A stretch of 64,000 nucleotides of DNA from Mesorhizobium koreense (GTDB lineage: Bacteria > Pseudomonadota > Alphaproteobacteria > Rhizobiales > Rhizobiaceae). A program made the position numbers and the translations under genes. Positions 35,831-45,489 of the stretch are shown here, piece after piece. Each line of letters opens with the position of its first letter. Position 1 is the stretch's first letter. The notes beneath the pieces are model-generated. The model searched no databases, was not told the DNA's origin, and worked only from the letters and a program-made list of their open reading frames with translations. Location of the stretch: NCBI RefSeq assembly GCF_031656215.1, contig NZ_CP134228.1, positions 1,054,001 to 1,118,000 of the forward strand, written 5' to 3'.

Positions 35831-36424
35831 ATGCCACGCCTTTTCACCGCCCTCGAAATTCCGCGTGATGCCGCCCTTTCGCTGTCGCTCCTGCGCGGCG
35901 GCCTGCCCGGCGCCCGCTGGATCGATGTGGAGAACTACCACCTCACCTTGCGCTTCATCGGCGATGTCGAGGGCCATGTCGCCGATGAGATCGCCGACGC
36001 GCTCGATCGGGTGCGTCGCCGATCCTTCCAACTCACCCTTTCCGGCGTCGGCGCCTTCGGATCGAAGAAGCCGCACGCGCTTTGGGCCGGCGCCATGGCC
36101 TCGCCCGACCTTAACGCGCTGCAGGGCGAGATCGAGCGCATCTGCCAGAGGCTCGGCCTGCCCGCCGATGCCCGCAAATTCATGCCGCACGTCACCATCG
36201 CCCGGTTGAGGAATGTCAGTCCGGCCGAAGTCGCCGTCTATCTTTCGGCACGGGGCAATTTCCGTACCGCGCCATTCCGCGTGTCGCGCTTCGTGCTGAT
36301 GTCGTCGAAGGATTCGGTCGGTGGCGGCCCCTATGTCGTCGAAGAGGCCTGGCCGCTGACTGCCGGCGATGCAACACGTCCCTACAGTGCACCCGCCGCG
36401 GATATTTCACGGATCGGCCGATAG
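35831..36424 (+). CDS. thpR: RNA 2',3'-cyclic phosphodiesterase (ThpR)
   Basis: This 197-residue member of the 2H phosphoesterase superfamily has the two HxTx motifs HLTL (His37) and HVTI (His120), about 80 residues apart. The start MPRLFTALEIPRD at 35831 is the family's standard beginning. ThpR opens 2',3'-cyclic phosphate ends and was earlier called 2'-5' RNA ligase. No tight operon partner is visible; the pterin dehydratase gene follows 65 bases later. Confidence 0.9.
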   Translation: MPRLFTALEIPRDAALSLSLLRGGLPGARWIDVENYHLTLRFIGDVEGHVADEIADALDRVRRRSFQLTLSGVGAFGSKKPHALWAGAMASPDLNALQGEIERICQRLGLPADARKFMPHVTIARLRNVSPAEVAVYLSARGNFRTAPFRVSRFVLMSSKDSVGGGPYVVEEAWPLTAGDATRPYSAPAADISRIGR

Positions 36425-36489
36425 GCCAAAACGGTTCATCTCCCACGCCTGCGCTATCTTCGGCGGACAGCGAAGGAAGGGAGACGAGC

Positions 36490-36786
36490 ATGGCACGCGA
36501 AAAGCTCGAACGCGCTGCGGTTGACGGTGCGCTGCAGGAACTGGATGGCTGGACGCTGGATGTCGGCGGTAAGTCGATTTCGCGCAAATTCGACTTCCGC
36601 AATTTTTCCGAGGCCTTCGGCTTCATGACGCGCGCGGCCCTCGCCGCGGAGAAACTCGGCCATCACCCCGACTGGTCGAACGTCTACAAAACCGTCAACG
36701 TGACGCTTTCCACGCATGATGCCGGCGGCCTCACCGAGCTCGATTTCGACCTTGCCCGACGTATGGATGGTTTCGCGGAGGCCTGA
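36490..36786 (+). CDS. phhB: pterin-4-alpha-carbinolamine dehydratase
   Basis: This 98-residue enzyme dehydrates 4a-hydroxytetrahydropterin, recycling the cofactor. It has the family core ISRKFDFRNFSEAFGFMTRAAL and the catalytic motif AEKLGHHPDWSNVYKTVNVTL, with the expected pair of histidines. A GGGAG ribosome site precedes. No aromatic amino acid hydroxylase is in view, so the enzyme may serve molybdopterin or general pterin metabolism. Confidence 0.93.
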   Translation: MAREKLERAAVDGALQELDGWTLDVGGKSISRKFDFRNFSEAFGFMTRAALAAEKLGHHPDWSNVYKTVNVTLSTHDAGGLTELDFDLARRMDGFAEA

Positions 36787-36823
36787 TCTTGCGCGCGGGC
36801 GCGCCAGACGCCACATTCGGCCC

Positions 36824-37195
36824 ATGGACAAGGCCCGAATAGACGAGATCCTCACGCCGGGAAACCGCGACCGCAACCGGGAACGCGAGGAGCGGGTGCG
36901 CGGTCAGTTCTGGCGCACGGCCAAGCGCGCGGCGCGTCAGGTTCCCTTCATGGAGGACGTGGTCGCCGCCTATTACTGCGCGCTCGACACAAGGACGCCG
37001 ACGTGCGTGCGCGGCATTCTCCTGGCGGCGCTCGCTTATTTCGTGCTGCCGACCGATTTCATTCCCGACTTCATCTTCGGCCTCGGTTTCACCGACGACG
37101 TGGCCGTGCTGACGGCTGCGATCACCGCGATCCGATCACACATCACGCCGGCCCATCGCGCCGCTGCGCGTGAGGCGCTTTCCGAGGATTCGTGA
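36824..37195 (+). CDS. YkvA-family (DUF1232) membrane protein
   Basis: This 123-residue protein has the DUF1232 core AAYYCALDTRTPTCVRGILLAALAYFVLPTDFIPDFI, a membrane hairpin with the diagnostic 'Y...P.D.IPD' pattern, followed by FTDDVAVLTAAI. I take the start at 36824 because the longer frame overlaps the pterin dehydratase gene. Function unknown; small inner-membrane protein. Confidence 0.85.
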   Translation: MDKARIDEILTPGNRDRNREREERVRGQFWRTAKRAARQVPFMEDVVAAYYCALDTRTPTCVRGILLAALAYFVLPTDFIPDFIFGLGFTDDVAVLTAAITAIRSHITPAHRAAAREALSEDS

Positions 37196-37476
37196 TCCGA
37201 TTTTGCGGCATTTGGCCGCCTTGCCCCTCGGCTCCAGCATTCGGCCGGGTCAAACTCTCGCCTTTTTCGTGATTTCCAACCGACGAGCCAGGGCCTGCCG
37301 AGCATCACAAGCGCGTTTCTCGACGCATGCGGCAGGGCGGCGGGGTTGCCGGCGCGACGGCGAATTGGGGGATTCACGTTTTGGTAACCCAAATTAAATC
37401 AAAGTGAATGCATCGGGCGCCGCCGAAAGGCCGGAGCCCGAACGGCGTTACACATGACAAAGGGAAAACGGCAACA
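37196..37476. other. intergenic region before the IalB-family gene
   Basis: About 280 bases with no gene. An in-frame upstream ATG at 37408 would extend the IalB-family protein by an unlikely basic stretch. The promoter is probably near the A/T-rich bases around 37380-37405. Confidence 0.5.
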
Positions 37477-37983
37477 ATGCATCGCGCACGAATTCTAACC
37501 TTTTCATGTCTCATCGCGCTGGCGTTTGCCGCGCCGGCGATGGCGCAGTCGGCCACCAAGATCGGCCAGCACAACGCATGGGGCACCTATTCCTATCCGT
37601 CGAAGAACGGGAAAGTCTGCTATGTCCTGACGGTCCCGACAGAAAAGGAACCGAAGAATCTCGACCATGGCGACATCTTCTTCTTCGTCAGCCAGAGGCC
37701 GGGGCAGAATGTGAGCTACGAGCCGCAATTCATTGCCGGCTATGACCTCCAGGACAAGTCGAAGGTGACGGTCACAGTCGGAAACAAGAGCTTTTCCATG
37801 TTCACCCGCGGCAAATCGGCGTGGATGGAGAATGCGGCCGAGGAGCCGCAATTGATCGCCGCCATGAAGGGTGGCACCGACATGACGGTCGCGGCAAAAT
37901 CGACTCGCGGCAACGATACGAAATACGTCTTCTCACTCAAGGGCATAACAGCCGCGCTAGGTTCCATCTCCGACTGCAAATAA
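37477..37983 (+). CDS. invasion-associated locus B (IalB) family exported protein
   Basis: This 168-residue protein has a signal peptide (MHRARILTFSCLIALAFAAPAMAQ). The IalB-type beta sandwich follows: WGTYSYPSKNGKVCYVLTVP, DIFFFVSQRPGQNVSYEPQF and GKSAWMENAAEEPQLIAAMKGG, ending ISDCK with a second Cys. IalB is named from Bartonella, but the family is common in non-pathogenic rhizobia. The start at 37477 gives the signal peptide directly. The upstream 280 bases hold its promoter. Confidence 0.85.
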   Translation: MHRARILTFSCLIALAFAAPAMAQSATKIGQHNAWGTYSYPSKNGKVCYVLTVPTEKEPKNLDHGDIFFFVSQRPGQNVSYEPQFIAGYDLQDKSKVTVTVGNKSFSMFTRGKSAWMENAAEEPQLIAAMKGGTDMTVAAKSTRGNDTKYVFSLKGITAALGSISDCK

Positions 37984-38106
37984 GAAGCCTCGCCGGCCGG
38001 AAGCGGCATTGAGCGCGACAGCTTGCGTTGCCGCGTGACGCTCCCCATCTGCCGTGCTATGTGCGCGCCGAACGCCGTTTGGCGCGTTTTGCCATTTCGT
38101 GAACCT

Positions 38107-39345
38107 ATGACCGTTTCGCTCGACCTTGCCGATCATGCCGCCCGCGATGCCCTCGCCATGCAGGCGCGCGCGCGCCACCGGGAGAAACAGTCCCTGATCG
38201 GACTCTCCCGCGCCGACATGGCCGAGGCGCTCGTCGCTGCCGGCGTGCCCGAGCGGCAGGTCCGGATGCGCGTGCAGCAACTCTGGCACTGGCTCTACGT
38301 GCGTGGCGTCTCCGACTTCGCCGACATGCTCAATATTTCCCGGGATCTGCGGACGACGCTCGCGGAACGCTTCACTGCCGCGCGGCCCGAAATCGTCGAG
38401 GAGCAGATTTCCAACGACGGCACGCGCAAATGGCTGTTCCGGTTTCCCGCGCGCGGGGCGGGGAGGCCGGTCGAGATCGAGACCGTCTATATCCCCGAGG
38501 AAGGACGTGGGACGCTGTGCATCTCCAGCCAGGTCGGCTGCACGCTCACCTGCTCGTTCTGCCACACCGGGACGCAGAAACTCGTGCGCAACCTCACCGC
38601 CGAGGAAATCCTCGCCCAGCTGCTGACGGCGCGTGACCGGCTCGGCGACTTTCCCGACCGCGACACGCCCGCCGGCGCCATCGTGCCGGCCGAAGGCCGC
38701 AAGGTCTCCAACATCGTCATGATGGGGATGGGCGAGCCGCTCTATAATTTCGAGGAAGTGAAGAAGGCGTTGTTGATTGCCGCCGACGGTGACGGCCTGT
38801 CGTTGTCGAAGCGGCGCATCACGCTTTCCACCTCCGGCGTCGTGCCGGGGATCTCCCGCACGGGCGAGGAGATCGGTGTCATGTTGGCCATCTCGCTGCA
38901 TGCCGTGCGCGACGATCTGCGTGACCTTCTGGTGCCGATCAACAAGAAATATCCGCTCAACGAACTGCTCGCCGCCTGCCGGGCCTATCCGGGCCTGTCG
39001 AATGCTCGCCGCATCACCTTCGAATATGTGATGCTGAAGGACGTCAACGACAGCCTTACCGACGCCAAGGAACTGGTGCGGCTCCTTAAAGGCATCCCGG
39101 CGAAGATCAACCTCATTCCCTTCAATCCCTGGCCGGGCACGAACTATCAATGCTCCGACTGGGAGACGATCGAGAAATTTGCCGACACTATAAATTCCGC
39201 AGGCTATGCCTCGCCGATCCGTACGCCGCGCGGACGCGACATCCTCGCCGCCTGCGGCCAGCTCAAGTCGGAATCGGAGCGCTTGAAGAAGACGGAGCGG
39301 CTGGCGCTCGAGGCGATGATGATCGCCGGTCACGGCGAGGCCTGA
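38107..39345 (+). CDS. rlmN: 23S rRNA (adenine-C2)-methyltransferase RlmN
   Basis: This 412-residue radical-SAM enzyme methylates A2503 of 23S rRNA and A37 of some tRNAs. The cluster motif C-x3-C-x2-C (CTLTCSFC, about residues 145-152) is present. Typical RlmN blocks are [43 protein letters not shown] and LIPFNPWPG, and the catalytic Cys pair is completed by the near-C-terminal DILAACGQL. The start at 38107 is chosen by homology ([11 protein letters not shown]); the frame stays open upstream. Confidence 0.95.
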   Translation: MTVSLDLADHAARDALAMQARARHREKQSLIGLSRADMAEALVAAGVPERQVRMRVQQLWHWLYVRGVSDFADMLNISRDLRTTLAERFTAARPEIVEEQISNDGTRKWLFRFPARGAGRPVEIETVYIPEEGRGTLCISSQVGCTLTCSFCHTGTQKLVRNLTAEEILAQLLTARDRLGDFPDRDTPAGAIVPAEGRKVSNIVMMGMGEPLYNFEEVKKALLIAADGDGLSLSKRRITLSTSGVVPGISRTGEEIGVMLAISLHAVRDDLRDLLVPINKKYPLNELLAACRAYPGLSNARRITFEYVMLKDVNDSLTDAKELVRLLKGIPAKINLIPFNPWPGTNYQCSDWETIEKFADTINSAGYASPIRTPRGRDILAACGQLKSESERLKKTERLALEAMMIAGHGEA

Positions 39346-39538
39346 GGCGGCAAGAACGCAGCAACGCTCTTGTTGCGGTGTTTCGAGCTCGTTCCAGAAC
39401 GATACTTGTAGCCGGTAGAATTCTATCGAATTTCGTCACCGGGATTTAAGCACAAAATAAGACCATCCCCGCCGTTAACGGAACGGTCGCTCTGGCCGTG
39501 CGATGGAAACGGAAAATCATAATCGGGGTGGCTCACCA
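39346..39538. other. promoter region of the carrier-protein operon
   Basis: About 190 bases between rlmN and the carrier-protein gene. The segment 39420-39470 is A/T-rich and is the best place for the operon's promoter. No operator-like symmetry stands out. Confidence 0.45.
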
Positions 39539-39784
39539 ATGATCGACAGAATCCGCACGCTTCTCGCGCAGAATTCGATGATTCCCATTGATTTCGAGGC
39601 GATGTCAGACACCGCTAATCTTTACGATGCGGGACTGACGTCCTTCGCCTCCGTCCAGATGATGCTGGCGATCGAGGAGGAATTCGACATCGAGTTTCCC
39701 GAGCAAATGCTGACCCGGCGAACCTTTTCGTCGATCGCCAGCATCGCCGCGGCTGTCTCGGAACTCACGGTCGAATCGGTCTGA
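39539..39784 (+). CDS. acyl/aminoacyl carrier protein
   Basis: This 81-residue four-helix carrier protein has the phosphopantetheine attachment site in DAGLTSFASVQMM; Ser35 is the expected attachment residue and LTS replaces the common DSL. The acidic recognition helix follows (LAIEEEFDIEFPEQML). It is not the fatty-acid ACP, which normally sits beside fabF and has DSLD. The gene heads a six-gene operon with an amino acid:carrier protein ligase, its predicted partner. The start at 39539 follows family length; 39503 is an alternative. Confidence 0.9.
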   Translation: MIDRIRTLLAQNSMIPIDFEAMSDTANLYDAGLTSFASVQMMLAIEEEFDIEFPEQMLTRRTFSSIASIAAAVSELTVESV

Positions 39785-39788
39785 TCCA

Positions 39789-41009
39789 ATGAACGTGATG
39801 GGGAAGATCAGCGATCCGCTGGCGTTGTCGCCCGCGGAGAGCGCCGCCGATCGCATGGCGCGTGTCGTCGCTATTGCGGCCGAAGCCGTCGATACGGTCG
39901 ATCGGGAGGGCCGGTTTCCGCTGGAAACAGCGGAGGCGCTGAAACACGGACGTCTGCTCGGGGTTGCCATTCCTGCCGAACTGGGTGGCGAGGGGCTCGG
40001 CACCGCAGCCGTCGCGGACCTGGTCGTCCAGCTCGCCCAGGCCTGCGGATCGAGTGCGATGGTCTATGCGATGCATCAGATCCAGGTTTCCAGCCTGGCG
40101 ACACATGGCGTGACCAGCGAGTGGCACCGCGCCTTCATGCGGCGTGTGGCGGACGAACAACTCCTGCTTGCCTCGGCCACCTCGGAAGCCGGCATCGGCG
40201 GCAATCTCAGGAATTCGATCTGCGCTGTCGAGGTTGCGGATCGGCGCTTCTCGCTCACCAAGGACGCGACGGTGATTTCCTACGGTGCCAATGCCGACGC
40301 GATCCTGGCGACGGCGCGCCGCGCGCCTGATGCCGCCCATTCCGACCAGGTCATGGTTGTTATCCCGGCCGATAGCGACCGTTCGCTGGAGCGCAAGTCC
40401 GTTTGGGACACGCTCGGCATGCGCGGCACGTGTTCCGACGGCTTCCTGCTAACGGCAGCGGGCGATGCGGCACAGATCTTTCCGAAGCCGTTCTCCGAGA
40501 TCGCGGCGCAGTCCATGCTGGCGAGTTCGCACATCTACTGGGCCGCGACATGGTTCGGCATCGCGGCCGATGCGTTCGCGCGCGCTCAGGCCTTCGTCAA
40601 GGCGGCGGCACGCAAGCAACCGAACGTGACGCCTCCCGGCGCACTGCGTCTCTCGGAGGCAGCCGCGATGCTGCAGGAGATGAAGGGGCATCTGGTCGCG
40701 GCAATCCATCGCTTCGAGACCGCCCAGCAGGACGATGACGACCTCTCGTCGATCGGCTTCGCCGCCGAGATCAACGCGCTGAAGGTCGCCAGCAGCGAGA
40801 AGGCCGCGGAAGTGGTGCGTGTCGCCATGCTGATCACCGGCATCCTCGGCTACAAGAACGGCACGCCCTTCAGCGTCGGCCGTCATCTGCGTGACGTGAC
40901 GTCGGCCGCCGTGATGATCTCCAACGACCGCATTCTTTCCAACACCTCGACGCTGCTTCTCATGAGCCGCTTCGATACGTCTCTGTTTGATTCTCCTCGG
41001 GGGGCTTGA
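39789..41009 (+). CDS. acyl-CoA dehydrogenase-like flavoprotein, predicted to act on the carrier-bound substrate
   Basis: This 406-residue protein has the acyl-CoA dehydrogenase layout: an N-terminal helical domain ([28 protein letters not shown]), a middle beta domain with [16 protein letters not shown], and a C-terminal helical bundle. Members next to carrier proteins often oxidise aminoacyl or acyl groups tethered to phosphopantetheine, as in pyrrole formation from prolyl carrier proteins. The gene starts four bases after the carrier-protein stop. The substrate is inferred from context. Confidence 0.85.
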   Translation: MNVMGKISDPLALSPAESAADRMARVVAIAAEAVDTVDREGRFPLETAEALKHGRLLGVAIPAELGGEGLGTAAVADLVVQLAQACGSSAMVYAMHQIQVSSLATHGVTSEWHRAFMRRVADEQLLLASATSEAGIGGNLRNSICAVEVADRRFSLTKDATVISYGANADAILATARRAPDAAHSDQVMVVIPADSDRSLERKSVWDTLGMRGTCSDGFLLTAAGDAAQIFPKPFSEIAAQSMLASSHIYWAATWFGIAADAFARAQAFVKAAARKQPNVTPPGALRLSEAAAMLQEMKGHLVAAIHRFETAQQDDDDLSSIGFAAEINALKVASSEKAAEVVRVAMLITGILGYKNGTPFSVGRHLRDVTSAAVMISNDRILSNTSTLLLMSRFDTSLFDSPRGA

Positions 41010-41010
41010 G

Positions 41011-41934
41011 ATGGACGCCAAGACATTCGATGCCAAGACCCTGCTCGATAATCTGTTCGACAATGGCATCCTGTTCGAATCCGGCGTCGACGGCCTTTAC
41101 GGCCGCTCCGGCACCTTCGAGGACGTGATCGAACGCTTCGAGAAGATCGTTCTCAAGGTCGGCGGCCCGGACAAGGCGACGCGCATCCATTTCCCGCCAG
41201 GCATGGCGCGGGCGGCGCTGGAAAAGACCGGCTACATGAAAAGCTTTCCCCAGCTTGCGGGCTGCGTCCACTCCTTCATGGGCGACGAGCGCGATCATGC
41301 GCGGCTGCTCGGCATGATGGAGAAGGGCGAGGACTGGACGGAGATGCAGGAGGCGACCGAGGTCGCGATGACGCCGGCGGCCTGCTATCCGCTCTATCCG
41401 ACGGTCGCCCGGCAGGGGCCGGTGCCGGCGGAGGGACTTCTCTACGAACTGTCCTCCTACTGCTTCCGGCATGAGCCATCGAAGGACCCGGCGCGCATGC
41501 AGCTCTTTCGCCAGCGCGAATATATAAGGATCGGCACCAACGAACAGGTGCAGGCATTCCAGAAGAGCTGGATGGAGCGCGGCAGGCGGATCGTCGAAGA
41601 ACTCGACCTGCCCTGCGAGATCGAGGTCGCCAACGACCCGTTCTTCGGGCGCGCCGGAAAGATGATGGCCAACAGCCAGCGCGACCAGACGCTGAAATTC
41701 GAGCTTCTGATACCCGTGACGAGTATTGAGAAGCCGACCGCCTGCTTGTCGTTCAACAACCACCAGGATCATTTTGGGCAAAGCTGGGGCATCCGCTTCG
41801 CCGACGGGACCTTCTGTCATTCGGGCTGCGTCGGCTTCGGGCTGGAGCGCGTGGCGCTGGCGCTGTTCCGGCACCACGGGCCTGACGTTGCGACGTGGCC
41901 GGTCAAGGTCCGCCATGCCCTTTGGGGAGCGTGA
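41011..41934 (+). CDS. amino acid:[carrier protein] ligase (SerRS-like catalytic-core homologue)
   Basis: This 307-residue class II synthetase-like enzyme lacks a tRNA-binding domain. Motif 2 appears as FRHEPS followed by [12 protein letters not shown], and motif 3 as GFGLERVAL (about 275-283). The probable zinc ligands are Cys125, Glu170 and Cys273, by comparison with the seryl-tRNA synthetase-like ligases characterised from Bradyrhizobium and Agrobacterium, which load glycine or alanine onto a small carrier protein. The dedicated carrier lies two genes upstream. The amino acid chosen cannot be read directly. Confidence 0.9.
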   Translation: MDAKTFDAKTLLDNLFDNGILFESGVDGLYGRSGTFEDVIERFEKIVLKVGGPDKATRIHFPPGMARAALEKTGYMKSFPQLAGCVHSFMGDERDHARLLGMMEKGEDWTEMQEATEVAMTPAACYPLYPTVARQGPVPAEGLLYELSSYCFRHEPSKDPARMQLFRQREYIRIGTNEQVQAFQKSWMERGRRIVEELDLPCEIEVANDPFFGRAGKMMANSQRDQTLKFELLIPVTSIEKPTACLSFNNHQDHFGQSWGIRFADGTFCHSGCVGFGLERVALALFRHHGPDVATWPVKVRHALWGA

Positions 41935-41936
41935 GC

Positions 41937-42932
41937 ATGCGGCAGGTCATTCCCGGCCTTGATCCGGCTACCTACCGGTCGAGTTTCCTGCATGACGCCG
42001 AGCGGCGCTGGCCGGAGACCAACTGCTACGTCGACCTCCTGATCGAGGTTCTCCACGCTTCCGGTCATGAACCGGCCGCGGCGCTTGGCTTCACGGTGAT
42101 GCAGGACTTCGAGGGCGATCATTTCACTTTCTTCAAGTTCCCGACCGCCGACCTGCAGCGGCTCTACGGTATCGATATCGAGGAATTGGCGATCTTCGAC
42201 CGGCTCGATGCGCGTGTCATGACGCAGATCGACCGAAACCGCCTCCCAATGGTCGAGGTCGATGCTTTCTACCTGCCGGATACGCGCGGCGTGAGCTATC
42301 GGATCTCGCATTCCAAGTCCTCGATCGGCATCAACGCGCTCGATCCGGAAAGCCGGCGCATGGAATATTTCCACAATGCCGGCTACTTCACGCTGCAGGG
42401 TGCCGACTACGACGCGCTGTTCCCCGAACGCGACGAAGCGAACGGATTGCCACTCTTCCCCTATTCGGAGTTCATGAAATTCGGACGCACCCCGTGTTCG
42501 AAGGATCTGGTGCGGACTGCGCGATGCCTGCTTTCCCACCATCTGGCAAGGCGGCCGAAAACGAACCCGATCGCCGCCTACGCCGAAACCTTCGCCGGGC
42601 ATGCGGCGGCGCTTGCCGAACGGCAGCCGGAATATTTCCATACCTACGCCTTCAATACGCTGCGTCAGCTCGGCGCGAATTTCGAACTGCTTTCGAGCCA
42701 TATCGCATGGCTCGGTGTTCACGGCTTGCACGGCCTTGAGCGGGCGGCGGAGGCGGCCGGCTCGATTTCGGAAGGCTCCAAGACGATGCAGTTCAAGCTA
42801 GCGCGCGCCATGGCGCGGCGGCGCTTCGACGGGCTCGCCGAGATGCTGGCTCCGATGGCTGCAGCCTACGACGTGACGATGCACGTCCTCGACGTGAAAA
42901 TCGCGCCTGAGCTGAGCTACAAAGCCGCCTGA
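41937..42932 (+). CDS. DUF1839 family protein, possible aminoacyl transferase
   Basis: This 331-residue protein of the DUF1839 family has no established function. It has [21 protein letters not shown] at residues 27-47 with Cys30, then [22 protein letters not shown] Cys before a helix, followed by a G..F strand, recalls the N-terminal papain-like part of BtrH, which moves an aminoacyl group from a carrier protein to an aminoglycoside. The likeness is weak and mine alone. The gene starts two bases after the ligase stop, and such genes recur beside this ligase, so it likely uses the charged carrier. Confidence 0.8.
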   Translation: MRQVIPGLDPATYRSSFLHDAERRWPETNCYVDLLIEVLHASGHEPAAALGFTVMQDFEGDHFTFFKFPTADLQRLYGIDIEELAIFDRLDARVMTQIDRNRLPMVEVDAFYLPDTRGVSYRISHSKSSIGINALDPESRRMEYFHNAGYFTLQGADYDALFPERDEANGLPLFPYSEFMKFGRTPCSKDLVRTARCLLSHHLARRPKTNPIAAYAETFAGHAAALAERQPEYFHTYAFNTLRQLGANFELLSSHIAWLGVHGLHGLERAAEAAGSISEGSKTMQFKLARAMARRRFDGLAEMLAPMAAAYDVTMHVLDVKIAPELSYKAA

Positions 42933-42963
42933 ACCGACGGGGTCCGGGAGCGGGGAGATACAA

Positions 42964-45489
42964 GTGGGCGAGGCACTGTCGATCGACGGAACAGTCGAGT
43001 CGCTGGAAAGCGGGTGGCGCCTTGCCGTCTCGCCGGCTGGCGCCTGGGTATCTCCTGGCGCCATCGATCCGGCTGCCGAATGGCTTGACGCTGAGTGTCC
43101 CGGCACAGCCGCTGCCTCGCTCGAGGCCCATGGGCTTTGGCATCGCTCCGTGCCAGCGCCGTTGCACGACAAGGATATCTGGTATCGGCGCCGGCTCGAT
43201 GCGGTGGGGCCTGTGCGTCTTGTTTTCGAAGGTCTGGCGACGATTGCCGAGGTTTACATCGACGACCGTCTTCTTTTCAGGTCGACCTCGATGTTCGCGC
43301 CGCGGGAAGCAGCGCTCACGCTTGTGGGCGGCGAGACGCTGTCGATCGCGTTTAGAAGCCTCGACCGGTATCTCGAAGGGCTGAAGGGGCCGCGGGCGCG
43401 CTGGAAGCCGCGCATGATCGACGATCAGCGCCTGCGGCTCGTCCGCACGACGCTGATCGGTCACATGTCCTGCTGGTGTCCGAAAATCGATGTCGTGGGT
43501 CCCTGGCGTCCGGTCCGGCTGGTTCGCGATGCAGCGGACAAACCTATCGTCGAAACGGAAATGCATGCCGCCCTCGATGGTAGGACCGGCATCCTGGATG
43601 TCTTTCTGACGCTTGGTGAGCCGCTTCCCGAAGGCCGGGCTGCGACCGTGACCTGCGCGGGCGTAACGGCGAAGCTGGGGCCTTCCGGTGCTCGGTTGAA
43701 GGCACGGCTCGAGATCGCGGATGTCGCGGCTTGGTGGCCGCATACCCATGGTGATCCGGCATTGCACACGGTCACCGCGACGCTGGGCGCGACCACCGTT
43801 CGGCTGGGCCGTGTGGGGTTCCGCCGCATCGAACTCGATCACGGCACGGACGGGCGCGGCTTTCAGCTCGTCGTCAATGGCGTGCCGGTGTTCTGCCGCG
43901 GCGCCGTCTGGACGCCGAGCGATCCGGTACGACTTCCGGCACGGCCGGATATGCTGGCGAATGATCTTCGCCTGGCGTTGGAGGCCGGCGTCAACATGCT
44001 GCGCGTCGCCGGCACCTTCGTCTATGAAGCCGATGCATTTCACCGGCTCTGCGATGAATTCGGCATTTTCGTCTGGCAGGACCTGATGCTGGCCAATTTC
44101 GACTATCCGTCCAAAGATGAGGATTGGTGCGCCGCCCTTGCAGCGGAAACCGGCGCGCTGTTGAAGCGGCTGCGGCACTCGCCCTCGCTGGCGGTGCTTT
44201 GCGGTGGCAGCGAGATCGCCCAGCAGGCCGCTATGATGGGTCTTCCGGCGCAGATCGATCCGACACCCTGGTTCGAAACAATTGTCCGGCCGGTAGCGGG
44301 GAAGCTGCGCCCGGATATCGTCCTAGTGCCGTCGTCACCCTGCGGCGGCAGCCTGCCGTTCACCGCCGATGGCGGGCCGACGCATTATTACGGCGTCGGC
44401 GCCTATTGCCGGCCGCTGGAGGATGCGCGTCGCGCGGAGGTCCGCTTTGCCAGTGAGTGCCTGGCCTTCGCCAATGTGCCCGATCAGGCGACGCTCGACG
44501 CGCATCTGCCGGTCCAGCCGCTGCACGATCCGCGCTGGAAGGTGGCGACGCCGCGCGATGCGGGCGCCTCGTGGGATTTCGAGGATGTCAGGGACCATTA
44601 CCTTGAGCATCTGTTCGGCGTGGATGCGCGGCGGCTTCGCATCGAGGATGGCGCCCGTTATCTCGAACTGTCACGCGCGGTGACGGCGGAGATCGCCGAG
44701 CGGACCGTCGACGAATGGCGGCGGCCGGTCTCGCCGACCGCCGGTGCGCTGATGCTGTTTTGGAAAGACCTGCAGGTCGGGGCCGGCTGGGGCGCTCTCG
44801 ACGCGACAGGACGGCCGAAATCCGTCTGGCATGCGCTGAAGCGCGCCTTCCGGCCCCTACGGCTCATCCTCACCGACGAGGGCGTCAACGGGCTTGGCGT
44901 GCACCTCGTCAATGACGGGCCGGATGCGGTCGCCGGCACGCTGCGGCTTAGCTGCCTGCGCGACGGCGCCACGCCGGTGGTTGCCGGCAGCCGGACGGTA
45001 AACATTGACGGCCATGGCGGGGTGACCCTCTCCGCCTTCGACCTTCTCGGCGCTTTTTTCGACATTTCCCAAGCCTACCGCTTCGGTCCGGCCGCGCATG
45101 AAGTCACGGTCGCACGCTTCGAGGATGAGGCGGGCGCGGTTCTCGCCGAAGCCTTTCACCTGCTGCCGGGAGCAATGACCATGAGGACCGATGTCGGACT
45201 TCGTGCCCGCGTCGAAGGCGGCGACGGCGAATGGCGCCTGGCGGTTTCCTGCCGGCGAGCGGCCTACTACGTCCACATCGCCGACGGGATCTACCGAAGC
45301 GAAGAGGACTATTTCCACCTGATCCCGGATGTCGAAAAGACTATCCTGCTTGTCGGGCCTGCGGATGCGCCGGCGCCATACGGCGTTGTGAGCGCCCTCA
45401 ACGGCGACCGTCACGCGGACTATGCGACGGTCGGCGACTCGTCGGCCGCGCCTGCGATTCTCGGGTCTCGGATGAGAGGGCAGCGATGA
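42964..45489 (+). CDS. GH2-family glycosidase (beta-mannosidase-like)
   Basis: This 841-residue protein starts with GTG at 42964. Its domain order is that of GH2: a jelly-roll sugar-binding domain ([18 protein letters not shown]), immunoglobulin-like domain, then a TIM barrel ([53 protein letters not shown]) and a C-terminal beta region. The acid/base position reads GGSEI, slightly unlike the usual GNNE of beta-mannosidases. No signal peptide: cytoplasmic. It overlaps the next gene by ATGA. It may trim or build the glycan that receives the carrier-bound group. Confidence 0.85.
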   Translation: MGEALSIDGTVESLESGWRLAVSPAGAWVSPGAIDPAAEWLDAECPGTAAASLEAHGLWHRSVPAPLHDKDIWYRRRLDAVGPVRLVFEGLATIAEVYIDDRLLFRSTSMFAPREAALTLVGGETLSIAFRSLDRYLEGLKGPRARWKPRMIDDQRLRLVRTTLIGHMSCWCPKIDVVGPWRPVRLVRDAADKPIVETEMHAALDGRTGILDVFLTLGEPLPEGRAATVTCAGVTAKLGPSGARLKARLEIADVAAWWPHTHGDPALHTVTATLGATTVRLGRVGFRRIELDHGTDGRGFQLVVNGVPVFCRGAVWTPSDPVRLPARPDMLANDLRLALEAGVNMLRVAGTFVYEADAFHRLCDEFGIFVWQDLMLANFDYPSKDEDWCAALAAETGALLKRLRHSPSLAVLCGGSEIAQQAAMMGLPAQIDPTPWFETIVRPVAGKLRPDIVLVPSSPCGGSLPFTADGGPTHYYGVGAYCRPLEDARRAEVRFASECLAFANVPDQATLDAHLPVQPLHDPRWKVATPRDAGASWDFEDVRDHYLEHLFGVDARRLRIEDGARYLELSRAVTAEIAERTVDEWRRPVSPTAGALMLFWKDLQVGAGWGALDATGRPKSVWHALKRAFRPLRLILTDEGVNGLGVHLVNDGPDAVAGTLRLSCLRDGATPVVAGSRTVNIDGHGGVTLSAFDLLGAFFDISQAYRFGPAAHEVTVARFEDEAGAVLAEAFHLLPGAMTMRTDVGLRARVEGGDGEWRLAVSCRRAAYYVHIADGIYRSEEDYFHLIPDVEKTILLVGPADAPAPYGVVSALNGDRHADYATVGDSSAAPAILGSRMRGQR

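Noticed and set aside
37957..39333. Minus-strand frame of 458 codons
   Set aside because: Completely antisense to rlmN; composition typical of a shadow.
42793..44178. Minus-strand frame of 461 codons
   Set aside because: Antisense to the DUF1839 and GH2 genes, Arg/Pro-rich and without motifs.
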